From the NCBI GenBank assembly GCA_964561545.1, contig CAZLQF010000018.1:1-55251 (forward strand): a DNA stretch of 55,251 nt, in the 5' to 3' direction. Below are positions 1 to 8,945 of the stretch, piece after piece. This DNA is from CAZLQF01 sp964561545. GTDB taxonomy: Bacteria; Bacteroidota; Bacteroidia; CAILMK01; CAYYUA01. The position numbers were made by a program, and so were the translations under genes. The notes under the pieces are model-generated. The model searched no databases. It was not told where the DNA came from and was given only the letters and a program-made list of their open reading frames with translations. Within the stretch, counting starts at the first letter, position 1. Each line of letters opens with the position of its first letter.

Positions 1-155
1 GGCTTAATGCTTGCTAATGGTTAAATGGCCCTATTGTCATTTTAATTATGGTGATTGGACAACCCAAAGTACAGGAAATTAGACCTTATTCTATCATCTT
101 CAAAATACAACTTTTTTTAAACCCGTACTTCTTTTAAACCCTTGCCCATTTTTCC

Positions 156-163
156 TATTTTTG
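156..163 (+). promoter_or_regulatory. Probable -7 element of yidC promoter
   Basis: TATTTTTG fits the Bacteroidota -7 consensus TAnnTTTG and lies 22 bases before the yidC start, which leaves a short leader. No TTG was found at the usual 17-21 base distance upstream, so only half of the promoter is supported. The rest of bases 1-155 shows no gene. Confidence 0.4.
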
Positions 164-185
164 CCCGAAATTTAATCGGCAATAA

Positions 186-2093
186 ATGGACAGAAATACA
201 ACCATTGGCTTAATTCTGATAGGCCTTATATTGTTAGCATCCTCTTATTTTTTGGAGGAGCAACCACCTCAGGAAAAGCCAAAGGGAAAAAAGCAAACCG
301 AAGAGCAGATAGAGGAAGAGCGGGAGGAACAAGAAAAACCTACCAAAACTCCTGATCAAAAAGAACAACCCAAAAGAGAATCCCAAAAGCCTGAAACAAC
401 CCCCGAGCAACAACAAGCAGACAGGCAAGAAAAAGCGGTTGAGGCAGATACAAGCGGAAAAGTTGATCTGGGTGTTTTTACACCTTTCACCACTGGCGAG
501 CAAGAAGAAATTACCCTCGAAAACGAGGTGATGGAACTTAGGCTCTCAACCAAAGGTGGGAACGTCAAGTACGTTAGGTTAAAAGATTACCAGCAATACG
601 ATTCCACCGAGTTGGTACTTATTGAGGAAGGTAGCTCAAAATTTAGTTATCAGTTTTTCCATAAAAACCAATCCATCAATACAGCGGACCTTTATTTCAA
701 ACCCAAAGGCCCCAAGCAAGTTCGCGTCACTGGTAAAGACAGCCAAACCGTAAGGATGGTTTTGCCCATTGCTGATAACAAATACCTGGAACAGATCTAC
801 ACCATCACCGGAGATTCTTACATGATCGATTACGACCTGCGGCTGATAGGTTTTGATGAAGTCATCCCCATCAATACAGATTACATTGACCTGACCTGGC
901 AAAGCAAACTCCAGCAACAGGAAATGAACCTGAGCAATGAACGCAATAAATCAGGCATTAATTTCAAATATAACAATGGTGACGTTGATTATTTAAGCCA
1001 CACAGGGAGTTCAAAGCAAGACATTGCCAGTGGTATAAAATGGGTGGCTTTTAAACAGCAGTTTTTCTCCCAAATCCTGATAGCTGACCAGAACTTTGAC
1101 CGCGGTACTGTGGAGCAAGTCCAAGAAGAGGCCCTTCCCTATTTAGAAAAGCACTCGTCTGACCTCACCATTCCCTTCAACCACAATGGCAAGGAAGAAT
1201 TTGGCATGAAGATGTTCTTCGGACCCAACAAATACCAGAAACTGAACGGCCTTGGCCATGAGCTAAGCGAATTATTACCATTGGGTTGGGCCATCTTTAA
1301 ATGGGTCAATATATTTATTATTATTCCTACCTTTAATTTTTTAGGTAATTTCATTGCCAGTTATGGTTTGATCATCATTTGCCTTACCGTTATTATCAAG
1401 GTCTTATTGACGCCCCTTACTTACAAATCCTTCATGTCGCAAGCTAAAATGCGGACTTTGAAGCCTGAGATTGACAAATTAAAAGAAAAGCATGGCAGCG
1501 ACATGCAGAAAATGCAAATGGAGCAAATGAAGTTGTACCGCAAAGCGGGCATTAATCCGGTTGGTGGTTGTTTCCCCATGTTGCTCCAAATGCCCTTCTT
1601 AATAGCCATGTTCCGATTTTTCCCTTCCTCCATTGAGTTGCGGCAGGAATCATTCCTTTGGGCGCATGACTTGTCAACTTACGACAGTATATGGCAATTT
1701 CCTGGTAACTTTTCCATTCCTTTTTATGGAGATCACATTAGCCTGTTTGCCCTCCTAATGGCGCTTTCCACGATGCTTTATTCATGGTACAGCCAAAAAC
1801 TCAACCCTACTACCAATGACCAGATGGCAACCCAGATGAAAATGATGATCTACATTATGCCCATCATGATCCTGTTCATTTTCAACAGTTACGCTTCCGG
1901 GTTGGCGTGTTATTATTTCTTCTACAATGTTTTATCATTTGGTCAACAGTTCATGTTCCAAAGCTTGGTAAATGAAGATAAGATCCGCCAACAGATTGAG
2001 GAACGCAAAAAGAAACCGGACAAGAAATCCAAGTTTCAGCAGCGACTCGAAGAAATGGCCAAGCAGCAGCAGGAGGTTAAAAAGAAGAAGTAG
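186..2093 (+). CDS. yidC: Membrane protein insertase YidC
   Basis: YidC inserts and folds inner-membrane proteins, alone or with SecYEG. The 635-residue protein has an N-terminal membrane anchor (about residues 6-22), a Glu/Gln/Lys-rich linker to about 95, a large periplasmic beta domain to about 355, then the conserved YidC/Oxa1 core from about 365 to 595, including AGINPVGGCFPMLLQMP. The tail is strongly basic (KKKPDKKSK, then VKKKK), as expected for a ribosome-contacting C terminus. In the hydrophilic groove the usually conserved Arg appears as Lys at about residue 405 (VIIKVLLTPLTYKS). The cca gene follows after 58 bases and may be cotranscribed. The ATG is the first in frame and sits just after the -7 element. 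Identification is secure. Confidence 0.97.
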   Translation: MDRNTTIGLILIGLILLASSYFLEEQPPQEKPKGKKQTEEQIEEEREEQEKPTKTPDQKEQPKRESQKPETTPEQQQADRQEKAVEADTSGKVDLGVFTPFTTGEQEEITLENEVMELRLSTKGGNVKYVRLKDYQQYDSTELVLIEEGSSKFSYQFFHKNQSINTADLYFKPKGPKQVRVTGKDSQTVRMVLPIADNKYLEQIYTITGDSYMIDYDLRLIGFDEVIPINTDYIDLTWQSKLQQQEMNLSNERNKSGINFKYNNGDVDYLSHTGSSKQDIASGIKWVAFKQQFFSQILIADQNFDRGTVEQVQEEALPYLEKHSSDLTIPFNHNGKEEFGMKMFFGPNKYQKLNGLGHELSELLPLGWAIFKWVNIFIIIPTFNFLGNFIASYGLIIICLTVIIKVLLTPLTYKSFMSQAKMRTLKPEIDKLKEKHGSDMQKMQMEQMKLYRKAGINPVGGCFPMLLQMPFLIAMFRFFPSSIELRQESFLWAHDLSTYDSIWQFPGNFSIPFYGDHISLFALLMALSTMLYSWYSQKLNPTTNDQMATQMKMMIYIMPIMILFIFNSYASGLACYYFFYNVLSFGQQFMFQSLVNEDKIRQQIEERKKKPDKKSKFQQRLEEMAKQQQEVKKKK

Positions 2094-2151
2094 ACTTAAA
2101 AAAAGAACTGCTGTTATATTTTAGATTTATAAGAAAGAAAGTAATTCGCAG

Positions 2152-3642
2152 ATGAATATGGAAACCCTTAATCTTCAACGTAAGGGAATGATGCAAGAGG
2201 AAGCACATAAATATCAATTAAACCATGACGCCTTATCCGAGGTATTAAGGTTTAATGTAATCAAGGAGATCTCCGCTATAGCTGACCAACATAGCGTGGA
2301 AGCCTATTTGGTGGGCGGTTTCGTTCGTGATGTTTTGATCAACAGGCCTTCTAAAGACATTGATATCTTAGTAGTTGGTGACGGCCTTGAGTTTGCCAAA
2401 GCAGTGGGCAATCAAATGAAAGGCCAGGGTAAACTTGCTATATTTAAGAATTTTAGAACCGCCAACTTAAAAATCGGAGGCTACGAAATTGAATTTGTAG
2501 GAGCCAGAAAAGAATCCTACAGGGCGACATCCCGTAAGCCAATCGTTGAAGAAGGCACGCTGGAAGACGACCTCCGGAGAAGGGATTTTACCATCAATGC
2601 ATTGGCTGTCAGCTTAAATGAAGCGAATTACGGAGCAATAGTCGATTATTTTGATGGAATGCGTGATCTTGAAAATAAGCTAATCAAAACGCCTCTGGAT
2701 CCTGAACAGACGTTTTCTGATGACCCCCTAAGGATGATGCGGGCCATTAGATTTGCTGCCCAATTAGATTTTATACTCAATAGCCAAACATTCAAAGCGA
2801 TTGCAGATAACCGTGAGCGCATTTCCATTGTATCTCAGGAGCGTATTACCGATGAGCTTAATAAAATAATGGAAACAGCAGTACCTTCCCAAGGGTTTAC
2901 GCTTTTACACCAAAGCAGCTTGTTGTCCATCATTTTCCCGGAATTGGAAGCTTTAAAAGGGGTGGAAACCATAGATGATAAATCCCATAAGGACAATTTC
3001 TACCACTCCTTAAAAGTTCTGGATAATGTAGCGGCAGTCAGTGATGATTTATGGTTGCGATGGGCAGCTTTATTGCACGATATTGGGAAGCCTGCTACCA
3101 AGAAATTTGATGAAGAACAGGGATGGACCTTTCATGGACATGAGGTGGTGGGTGCTAAGATGGTACCCAAACTGTTTAAGCAGTTAAAGTTACCGCTCAA
3201 TGAAAAAATGCGGTACGTAAAAAAGCTGGTAAGACTCCATTTAAGACCCATACCTTTAACTAAGGATGAGGTCACTGATTCTGCCATTCGAAGGTTATTA
3301 TACGATACTGGGGACGATCTGGAGGACTTGCTTGCCTTATGCAAAGCGGACATTACTTCCAAAAACAAGGAAAAAGTAAACCGGTATTCACGGAAATTTG
3401 ATGAGGTGTATGAAAAGATTAAGCGAGTAGAGGAAAAAGACCGCATCAGGAATTGGCAACCTCCCATTACTGGCGATAAAATTATGGAAACCTTTGGGAT
3501 CAAGCCATCTAAAGAAGTGGGAGAAATCAAGGACGCAATTAAGGAAGCCATTTTAGATGGCAAAATTGCCAATGATTACTACGAGGCATACAACCACATG
3601 CTAAAGTTGGGGCAAGAAAAAGGCCTGAGACCTCTTCAATAA
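2152..3642 (+). CDS. cca: CCA-adding tRNA nucleotidyltransferase, HD-domain type
   Basis: This enzyme builds or repairs the 3' CCA of tRNAs from CTP and ATP. The 496-residue protein has the class II nucleotidyltransferase signature GGFVRDVL followed by the catalytic DID (about residues 56-74), the RRDFTINALA motif, and the DDPLRMMRAIRFAAQLDF RNA-binding segment. An HD phosphohydrolase domain lies near residue 305-325 (WAALLHDIGKP). Its presence fits the nearby tRNA-Leu gene, which does not encode CCA. The first ATG (2152) is followed by others at 2158 and about 2188, so the exact start is uncertain by some 12 codons. The gene probably belongs to the yidC transcript, since no good promoter was seen in the 58-base gap. 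Confidence 0.95.
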   Translation: MNMETLNLQRKGMMQEEAHKYQLNHDALSEVLRFNVIKEISAIADQHSVEAYLVGGFVRDVLINRPSKDIDILVVGDGLEFAKAVGNQMKGQGKLAIFKNFRTANLKIGGYEIEFVGARKESYRATSRKPIVEEGTLEDDLRRRDFTINALAVSLNEANYGAIVDYFDGMRDLENKLIKTPLDPEQTFSDDPLRMMRAIRFAAQLDFILNSQTFKAIADNRERISIVSQERITDELNKIMETAVPSQGFTLLHQSSLLSIIFPELEALKGVETIDDKSHKDNFYHSLKVLDNVAAVSDDLWLRWAALLHDIGKPATKKFDEEQGWTFHGHEVVGAKMVPKLFKQLKLPLNEKMRYVKKLVRLHLRPIPLTKDEVTDSAIRRLLYDTGDDLEDLLALCKADITSKNKEKVNRYSRKFDEVYEKIKRVEEKDRIRNWQPPITGDKIMETFGIKPSKEVGEIKDAIKEAILDGKIANDYYEAYNHMLKLGQEKGLRPLQ

Positions 3643-3731
3643 AAGCCCTTACTAAATTCAAAGCACAAAACTGCCAATCAAAATTAATGCCCTGAGCAGG
3701 TTGGTATTAAAAGGTAGTATTGGTAATTGAT

Positions 3732-3763
3732 TTGGTAGAATCTCTTGAATTTGCTTATCTTAG
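3732..3763 (+). promoter_or_regulatory. Probable promoter of the pRiA4b-ORF3-like gene
   Basis: TTG at 3732-3734 and TATCTTAG at 3756-3763 (one mismatch to TAnnTTTG) are 21 bases apart. Transcription would begin near 3769, which argues for translation starting at 3778 or 3787 rather than at the ATG of 3769. Confidence 0.45.
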
Positions 3764-3786
3764 CATAAATGAAACGAATGGATAAA

Positions 3787-4320
3787 ATGGAAGTATACAG
3801 GTTTGATATAAGGCTGGCAGATGACTACAGCATTAAAAGGGTTATTGACATTCCCGGTAATTGGAGTTTTGAAGACTTTCACTTATCCATCTTAAGTTCG
3901 ATTGATTTTCAACCTTCTGAATTGGCATCTTTTTATATATCAGATAAAAACTGGAATAAGAAACAAGAGATCACGCTGATGGACATGGGGGATGAAGACA
4001 ACACCTTCATTATGCGAGATTTGAGATTAAAAGACCTCGTTCAGGAAAAGGGCGCGCGCATGGTTTATGTGTACGATTTTGTCTTAATGTGGACCTTCAA
4101 TATAGAACTCACTGACATTGTGGAGGCAAGAAATGACATGGAATACCCGATTTTAATGGAAGAAGAAGGAAAAGCCCCTCAGCAATTCAAGGATAAAAAC
4201 CGCTATCCTGATGAAATTAGCGATGAAGACCAACAAATCATTGAACAATTGAAGCAACAAGGCCTGGACTTCAGTACTGGATTTGAAGATGATTTTAATG
4301 ATGAAGAGGATGAGTACTGA
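3787..4320 (+). CDS. Plasmid pRiA4b ORF-3-like domain protein
   Basis: The 177-residue protein resembles the pRiA4b ORF-3 / IS1096 TnpR-like family (PF07929) by its opening (VYRFDIRLAD), the segment WSFEDFHLSILSSIDF and the following FYISDKNWNKKQEI. The biochemical role of this family is not established. The C terminus is very acidic (about residues 140-177, ending in a run of Asp/Glu), a feature common in its Bacteroidota members. The start MEVYRF (3787) is preferred because family members begin there and because the promoter places the transcript start near 3769; in-frame ATGs also exist at 3769 and 3778. The gene stands alone, with no transposase or plasmid gene nearby, so it looks like a resident chromosomal gene. 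Confidence 0.7.
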   Translation: MEVYRFDIRLADDYSIKRVIDIPGNWSFEDFHLSILSSIDFQPSELASFYISDKNWNKKQEITLMDMGDEDNTFIMRDLRLKDLVQEKGARMVYVYDFVLMWTFNIELTDIVEARNDMEYPILMEEEGKAPQQFKDKNRYPDEISDEDQQIIEQLKQQGLDFSTGFEDDFNDEEDEY

Positions 4321-4375
4321 AATTCCCGAATTGATCAATAGCATGTAAACCTGCTCCCATTTTAACATTTTTAGC

Positions 4376-4792
4376 TTACCGAAAGAACTCAAGGAAAAAG
4401 TCAGTAATAAGTGCTTGATAAGCGGAGCTGAAAATAGATTTAAGAATGATCCAATTGCAATACGGAATCATTAAGAGCTTGAATCACATATTCCACGCTT
4501 AAAGCTACGGTATGCATTGAAACTCGCTTATTCTTAATCCAAAGCAACATCGTTTTAACATTTGCTAATGATTTCAGGGCCTATTAACCTTTTTTAGCAA
4601 GCTAAATGGGCGGTGTCTATCTTCCAGTAACTTTTTCAGAGTCGGAACGATGCTGTACCAGGTAACGCTGGAATACCCATTCATCAAACCAGGTACAGCA
4701 ACTAAAATAATGTTGGTAATAAAAGCAAGTACTAAGCCAATACCATCAAGCAAATTAATGTTTAACTCGTTCTTGTTAATGGGCCAGGATGG
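4376..4792 (-). pseudogene. Frameshifted gene relic of unknown identity
   Basis: On the minus strand three protein-like stretches run on from one another in different frames. The first is a 72-codon open frame with no ATG at its beginning (4577-4792), containing a hydrophobic segment (LVLAFITNIILVAVPG). The second begins about 4570 with LKSLANVKTMLLWIKNK and ends at a stop near 4459. The third reads ILKSIFSSAYQALITDFF and ends at 4376. Together they look like the C-terminal half of a protein of 150 residues or more, broken by two frameshifts. I do not recognise the family. The rest of the 4321-4923 gap holds only a short direct repeat. Confidence 0.3.
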
Positions 4793-4810
4793 TTAAGACC
4801 GGGCCAGGAT
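4781..4810. repeat. Short direct repeat, period 20
   Basis: GGGCCAGGAT occurs at 4781-4790 and again at 4801-4810, separated by ten unrelated bases. It is at the upstream edge of the gene relic and has no recognised function. Confidence 0.5.
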
Positions 4811-4923
4811 TGCTAAACTAATTTAAATAAGGAATAAGAGCAACACGAAGCCTCAATATAGAACATGAGCCCACCCAAAATTAAAACGATAGCAGATTAC
4901 TAAGAATTTTCAGATGAAATGAG

Positions 4924-5005
4924 TGCCGATGGTGGGATTCGAACCCACACTCCGTAAGGAACACGATTTTGAGTCGTGCGCGTCTACCACTTCCGCCACA
5001 TCGGC
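4924..5005 (-). tRNA. tRNA-Leu (anticodon CAA)
   Basis: Read on the minus strand, 82 bases fold as a class II tRNA. The acceptor arm GCCGATG pairs with CATCGGC, and a D arm contains GGTAGAC. The anticodon stem CACGA/TCGTG encloses the loop CTCAAAA, giving anticodon CAA for the Leu codon UUG. A long variable arm (TCC...GGA) and a T arm GTGGG-TTCGAAT-CCCAC follow. The discriminator is A and the genomic sequence after it is CTC, so CCA is not encoded and must be added by the product of cca at 2152. Confidence 0.97.
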
Positions 5006-5019
5006 TTTTATGTGAGCTA

Positions 5020-5051
5020 CAAAATTATGGTTTCCTGTTAGGTTGCACCAA
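5020..5051 (-). promoter_or_regulatory. Probable promoter of tRNA-Leu
   Basis: On the minus strand TTG (5051-5049), a 21-base spacer and TAATTTTG (5027-5020) match the Bacteroidota promoter. The predicted start is about 8 bases before the mature tRNA. Confidence 0.55.
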
Positions 5052-5207
5052 ATATTTTTGGACATTGATTGTTGGCCGTTAGACAAAAGATCAATTAAAA
5101 ATAGCCTTCAAACCACAATAAGCAAATATTACTACGGTGTGGAAGGATTAACAACAACACCTCATCTAATTCAACGTATTTCCTAAAGTGCTTCAATCAT
5201 ATTCTAT

Positions 5208-6530
5208 TTACTTGATAAATGCCCGCCAAATATCATTGAAGATCACGAACACCATAAGGGACATTAAGAGAACAACACCAATGGTCTGGATAACCTTCAT
5301 GGCATTATCAGGTACGGGTTTACCTCGAATGGCCTCATAAATCAAGAACATCACATGGCCCCCATCAAGGGCAGGAATTGGAAGAATATTGATAATTCCA
5401 ATAACCAAAGATAGCAATCCTGTCATTTGCCAGAAGTTTTGCCAATTCCATGCGCCACCGTAAATATTTTTAGCAATGCTAATGGGCCCTTGTACCGCTT
5501 TTGTAGCATCAATCTGGCCTGATACGACCTTGCCAAGTCCTACCAGGGTCTGAGCAACCGCTTGGTAACCTTTCTCGGTGCCCCGACCTATGGATTCGAA
5601 GAAGGAATAGTACTTGGTGTCGTAACCTTCCGGTTGAAACTTGAAGCCGAGTTTGCCTTTTTCAGTTACCGTGGCTTCTTTTTCCAATGACCGGCCATCT
5701 CGCTCAATCTCTAATTGAACAGAGGTACCTTTTTTTTCGTCAAGAACTTTTATAAGATCCGTCATGAACCTCGAATCTTTGCCATCGACTTCAACAATGC
5801 GATCACCCTTTTGCAGACCAATTTCTTCCGCTGGTGTATTGGGCAGAACTTCTTTAACGCGATAAGTATGGCGGGGCGCTATAAATTGATTTTGCTGCAT
5901 ACCCGCAATTTTATTGGCAAAGCCCTCAGGAATATTAATGGTGGTATCTGTTCCACCTCTCACTACGGTTATGGAGCCACCGGATTGAAGAATAACATCA
6001 GTTGAAAATATCTCATTGAACCGTTTGATGGATTCACCATTCACATGTTTGATCTTGTCTCCATCCTGAAACCCAATTTGTTTTCCGTATTTCAAGGCTT
6101 CAATCCCATGATCCATTTTGTTTACAGGGATGTACCTTTCTCCATAGCCGTAAACAATGCAGGTAAAAATTAGAATGCCTAAAATCAAATTGATGACAAC
6201 ACCCCCAACCATGACGATCACGCGCTGCCAGGGTGGTTTGCTTCTAAATTCCCATGGTTGTGGTTCTTGGTTAAGTTGCTCTGTGTCCATGGATTCATCG
6301 ATCATCCCCGAGATTTTAACATAACCACCAAGCGGGACCCAGCCAACACCATATTCCGTATCGCCTTTACTAACAGAAAAAAGTTTTTTACCCCAGGCAT
6401 CAAAAAAAAGGAAAAATTTCTCCACCTTCATACCGAAATATTTGGCGGTAGCATAGTGCCCAAATTCGTGCAGGGTAACGATAATACTTAGGCCAAGGAT
6501 CAATTGGCCTACCATCACTAATACATCCAT
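5208..6530 (-). CDS. rseP: Site-2 membrane metalloprotease RseP
   Basis: RseP is an inner-membrane zinc protease of the M50B family that cuts within membrane segments of regulatory and signal-peptide substrates. The 440-residue protein shows the zinc-binding HEFGH at about residues 21-25 in the first membrane segment, a conserved GYVKISGM segment near residue 70, a membrane segment near residue 105-130, one or two PDZ domains (about 170-290), and the second metal-ligand motif ALDGGHVMF near residue 390 before the last membrane helix. Only three bases separate it from the upstream dxr gene, so the two are almost certainly one operon, an arrangement common in many bacteria. Confidence 0.95.
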   Translation of the reverse strand: MDVLVMVGQLILGLSIIVTLHEFGHYATAKYFGMKVEKFFLFFDAWGKKLFSVSKGDTEYGVGWVPLGGYVKISGMIDESMDTEQLNQEPQPWEFRSKPPWQRVIVMVGGVVINLILGILIFTCIVYGYGERYIPVNKMDHGIEALKYGKQIGFQDGDKIKHVNGESIKRFNEIFSTDVILQSGGSITVVRGGTDTTINIPEGFANKIAGMQQNQFIAPRHTYRVKEVLPNTPAEEIGLQKGDRIVEVDGKDSRFMTDLIKVLDEKKGTSVQLEIERDGRSLEKEATVTEKGKLGFKFQPEGYDTKYYSFFESIGRGTEKGYQAVAQTLVGLGKVVSGQIDATKAVQGPISIAKNIYGGAWNWQNFWQMTGLLSLVIGIINILPIPALDGGHVMFLIYEAIRGKPVPDNAMKVIQTIGVVLLMSLMVFVIFNDIWRAFIK

Positions 6531-6533
6531 AAG

Positions 6534-7703
6534 CTATTTGATAAGATTTTTTGCGTAAGTTCTTGTTTGTTGATCTGTAGCTAAGTAATCATCTAATGAA
6601 GGATGATTAATGAAGTCTATATTGTTCATGCATTGTTCATTGGTGGAAAAGATCTCCGTAAAGGTTATCTGATCTTTCAAAAAGGCATCTACGGCAATTT
6701 CATTAGCCGCATTCAAAATGCATGCCTTATTGCCTTGATTTTTTAAAGCTTCAAAAGCCAGTTCAAGGTTTTTAAAGGTGGTTTGGTCTGGTTGTTCAAA
6801 AGTTAGCTCACTGTAATCAAGGAAATTAAACCGAGGAAAACTATTGGATAAACGGTATGGATAAGTAAGGGCATATTGTATTGGAATGCGCATATCCGCT
6901 AAGCCCATTTCCGCTTTCATGGCTCCGTCTTCAAATTGAACAATGGAATGTACGATAGACTGCGGATGGATGATGACATCAATTTGATGATCTTCCAAAG
7001 CAAACAACCATTTGGCCTCAATTACCTCAAGGCCTTTATTCATTAAACTTGCTGAGTCAATGGTGATTTTAGCACCCATGTCCCAATTAGGGTGCTTAAG
7101 CGCTTGACTTTTAGAAACGTGCTTAAGTTCTTCATAGGTCTTGCCCCGAAAAGGGCCCCCTGAAGCAGTTAAATAGATCTTTTCTATAGGGTTGGTAGTT
7201 TCGCCGGCTAAGCATTGGAAAATGGCCGAATGCTCGGAATCAACCGGTATAATACTGACGTTATGTTCCCTGGCTTTAGCAGTGATCAGTTCACCAGCCA
7301 CAACTAAGGTTTCCTTGTTGGCAAGGGCAATGTCTTTACCGGCTTCAATGGCATTCAGGGTCGGCTTTAACCCGGAAAATCCAACGACCCCTGTTAAGAC
7401 CATATCAATTTCATCAAGGGTCATGATCTGCTCCAACGACTCGGTTCCAGCAAAAACCTTGATACCTTGAGGGAATAGGGCTTCTCTGACTTTTTCAAAT
7501 TGTTGTTCATCCCCAATTACGACTGTATTGGGTTGGTATTGTTGGGCTTGTTGAATCAGGGTTTCGGCATTTTGGTTAGCTGTAAGCACTGATATGCCAA
7601 AAAAATCAGGATTTTCATTAATTACCTCAAGGGCCTGATGTCCTATAGAACCTGTAGATCCTAAGATGGCAATATTGCGTTTGCCTTGTTGTTCCATGAA
7701 CAT
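6534..7703 (-). CDS. dxr: 1-deoxy-D-xylulose 5-phosphate reductoisomerase
   Basis: Dxr (IspC) converts 1-deoxy-D-xylulose 5-phosphate to 2-C-methyl-D-erythritol 4-phosphate with NADPH, the committed step of the MEP isoprenoid pathway. The 389-residue protein has the nucleotide-binding GSTGSIG near residue 15, NKETLVVAGE, the metal-binding PVDSEHSAIFQ region, ASGGPF, and the substrate loop HPNWDMGAKITIDSASLMNK. Length is normal. A second ATG at 7697 (MEQQGK) is an equally possible start. It is the first gene of a dxr-rseP operon. No convincing TAnnTTTG element was seen just upstream. Confidence 0.96.
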   Translation of the reverse strand: MFMEQQGKRNIAILGSTGSIGHQALEVINENPDFFGISVLTANQNAETLIQQAQQYQPNTVVIGDEQQFEKVREALFPQGIKVFAGTESLEQIMTLDEIDMVLTGVVGFSGLKPTLNAIEAGKDIALANKETLVVAGELITAKAREHNVSIIPVDSEHSAIFQCLAGETTNPIEKIYLTASGGPFRGKTYEELKHVSKSQALKHPNWDMGAKITIDSASLMNKGLEVIEAKWLFALEDHQIDVIIHPQSIVHSIVQFEDGAMKAEMGLADMRIPIQYALTYPYRLSNSFPRFNFLDYSELTFEQPDQTTFKNLELAFEALKNQGNKACILNAANEIAVDAFLKDQITFTEIFSTNEQCMNNIDFINHPSLDDYLATDQQTRTYAKNLIK

Positions 7704-7888
7704 ACCTCAAAGTTTTTGCAAAGGAAATAAAATGGAATCAAAGAAGAGGCTTCTTCTCTTATTTTCTACTAACATTAAAGGATTGAGCAGTTGTTTTGTT
7801 TAAGCAAGGAAACCAAGCAAACTCCAAATAGGCCACATAATACAAGTTGATTCATTGATAATAAAATGCTAAAAACCATCGAATGGCT

Positions 7889-8362
7889 TTACGCCAAAAT
7901 GGCAGATGGTTCTGCTTGAATTAAAGAAGCTGCTTTTTGCTCAGCTTCAAAAGTAAATAAGGAAGGGGATATGTTTTCTATTCCGATCCATGAATGGCTT
8001 ATGTCATTGGTTTCGTTAAGACTTTCAAGTTGCTTGCTGGCCAGGTTAAGTTGTTTTAAAGATGCCTTATTGACAGGTTTAACAACATAGTAAATTACAA
8101 TAACTTGCTGATGAGGTAAAAATTGATTTTGGATAAAAAAGTCGGTTACATAAAAAAGCTTCACAACATCAATAGAAAGGCTTAATTCTTCCTTAAACTC
8201 TCGTTGAATACAATGCGCTGTGCCTTCTCCCAATTGCAAGCCCCCACCAGGAAATTTGGTAAACGAATAATTGTTGATCCGTTCATAAGAAAGCAAAAGT
8301 TCATGGTCATCATTAACAACAAGCCCATATACCCGTATGTTGAATGCTTTTAGTTGATCCAT
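7889..8362 (-). CDS. NUDIX hydrolase
   Basis: This 157-residue protein carries a NUDIX box at about residues 40-63. It begins GGGLQLGE and continues with REFKEEL, so the metal-binding RExxEE core is intact. Such enzymes hydrolyse nucleoside diphosphates linked to another group; the substrate cannot be told from the sequence. The opening (LKAFNIRVYGLVVNDDHELLLSYE) is typical of the MutT-like Bacteroidota group. The gene is monocistronic, divergent from the 8460 gene, with a -7 element 23 bases upstream. It lies 185 bases downstream of dxr. Confidence 0.85.
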   Translation of the reverse strand: MDQLKAFNIRVYGLVVNDDHELLLSYERINNYSFTKFPGGGLQLGEGTAHCIQREFKEELSLSIDVVKLFYVTDFFIQNQFLPHQQVIVIYYVVKPVNKASLKQLNLASKQLESLNETNDISHSWIGIENISPSLFTFEAEQKAASLIQAEPSAILA

Positions 8363-8384
8363 TTACCATGTATTTGTCCCTTGA

Positions 8385-8392
8385 CAAACATA
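8385..8392 (-). promoter_or_regulatory. Probable -7 element of NUDIX gene promoter
   Basis: On the minus strand 8392-8385 reads TATGTTTG, an exact TAnnTTTG match, 23 bases before the start codon. The expected TTG further upstream is not clear. Confidence 0.45.
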
Positions 8393-8436
8393 AACAATAA
8401 TGGATAGACAGGGATGGTTAATCTTATGATATTTTC

Positions 8437-8444
8437 TATTTTTG
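8437..8444 (+). promoter_or_regulatory. Probable -7 element before the 8460 gene
   Basis: TATTTTTG fits TAnnTTTG exactly and ends 15 bases before the ATG, which would give a very short leader. No TTG lies at the usual distance. Confidence 0.4.
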
Positions 8445-8459
8445 AGCATTGTAAAATAG

Positions 8460-8945
8460 ATGAAAAATCGGCTTTTGGAAAGTTTTGAAAACATTACAAC
8501 CGTGAAAAACAATTATTGGAAAACCATTCCCAACAGGGATGAAGCCTTAGAAAAAGTCTTTGAATTTTTAAAATCCCTATCTAATCAGAATCCAGATGAA
8601 GCATCGGAATATATATTAACCAGTTCCATGGAAAATTTCCAGCAAGAGCTTCATCAACTCTTGAAAAAGTATTTAGCCCTAACCCTTGATGACGAGGAGT
8701 TCTTGAAGCTTCCTGAAGATTTGTCGGTTAACATTAGTGATCCTGAAGATATCGAAGAGGAATCTATTGAACCTGAATTTCAAGGCAAGGAATTTACCCT
8801 TGAAAAAGATGAACACTTTTCTTTATTAGTAGGATTTCAAGGAGAAGCGACGCCCATTAAAATCACCTTTAAACTTGAGGAAATGGATGAGGTTTATTTC
8901 TTGAAACTGGTGAATGTAGTAAATCGAACAGATGAACAAAACTGA
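8460..8945 (+). CDS. Uncharacterised 161-residue protein
   Basis: I do not recognise this protein. It has no signal peptide, membrane segment or obvious catalytic motif. The N-terminal half (about 1-85) looks helical and has an acidic surface. The middle (about 85-115) is strongly acidic, with several Asp/Glu pairs. The last 45 residues look like beta strands (FSLLVGFQGEATPIKITFKL). A cytoplasmic soluble protein is the simplest reading. It is followed by rsfS after 123 bases. A near-consensus -7 element supports real expression, and codon use resembles its neighbours. Confidence 0.65.
   Translation: MKNRLLESFENITTVKNNYWKTIPNRDEALEKVFEFLKSLSNQNPDEASEYILTSSMENFQQELHQLLKKYLALTLDDEEFLKLPEDLSVNISDPEDIEEESIEPEFQGKEFTLEKDEHFSLLVGFQGEATPIKITFKLEEMDEVYFLKLVNVVNRTDEQN

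Noticed and set aside
234..503. 89-codon minus-strand open frame inside yidC
   Set aside because: It mirrors the Lys/Glu-rich linker of YidC; the Leu/Phe-rich product is a composition artefact.
3132..3572. 146-codon minus-strand open frame inside cca
   Set aside because: Antisense shadow of a well-identified gene; no family resemblance and no promoter.
3787..4320. Insertion sequence suggested by similarity to an IS1096/pRiA4b protein
   Set aside because: No transposase, terminal inverted repeats or target duplications are visible; the domain is common in chromosomal genes of Bacteroidota.
4781..4810. CRISPR-like repeat
   Set aside because: Only two copies of ten bases with a ten-base gap; too short and no cas genes.
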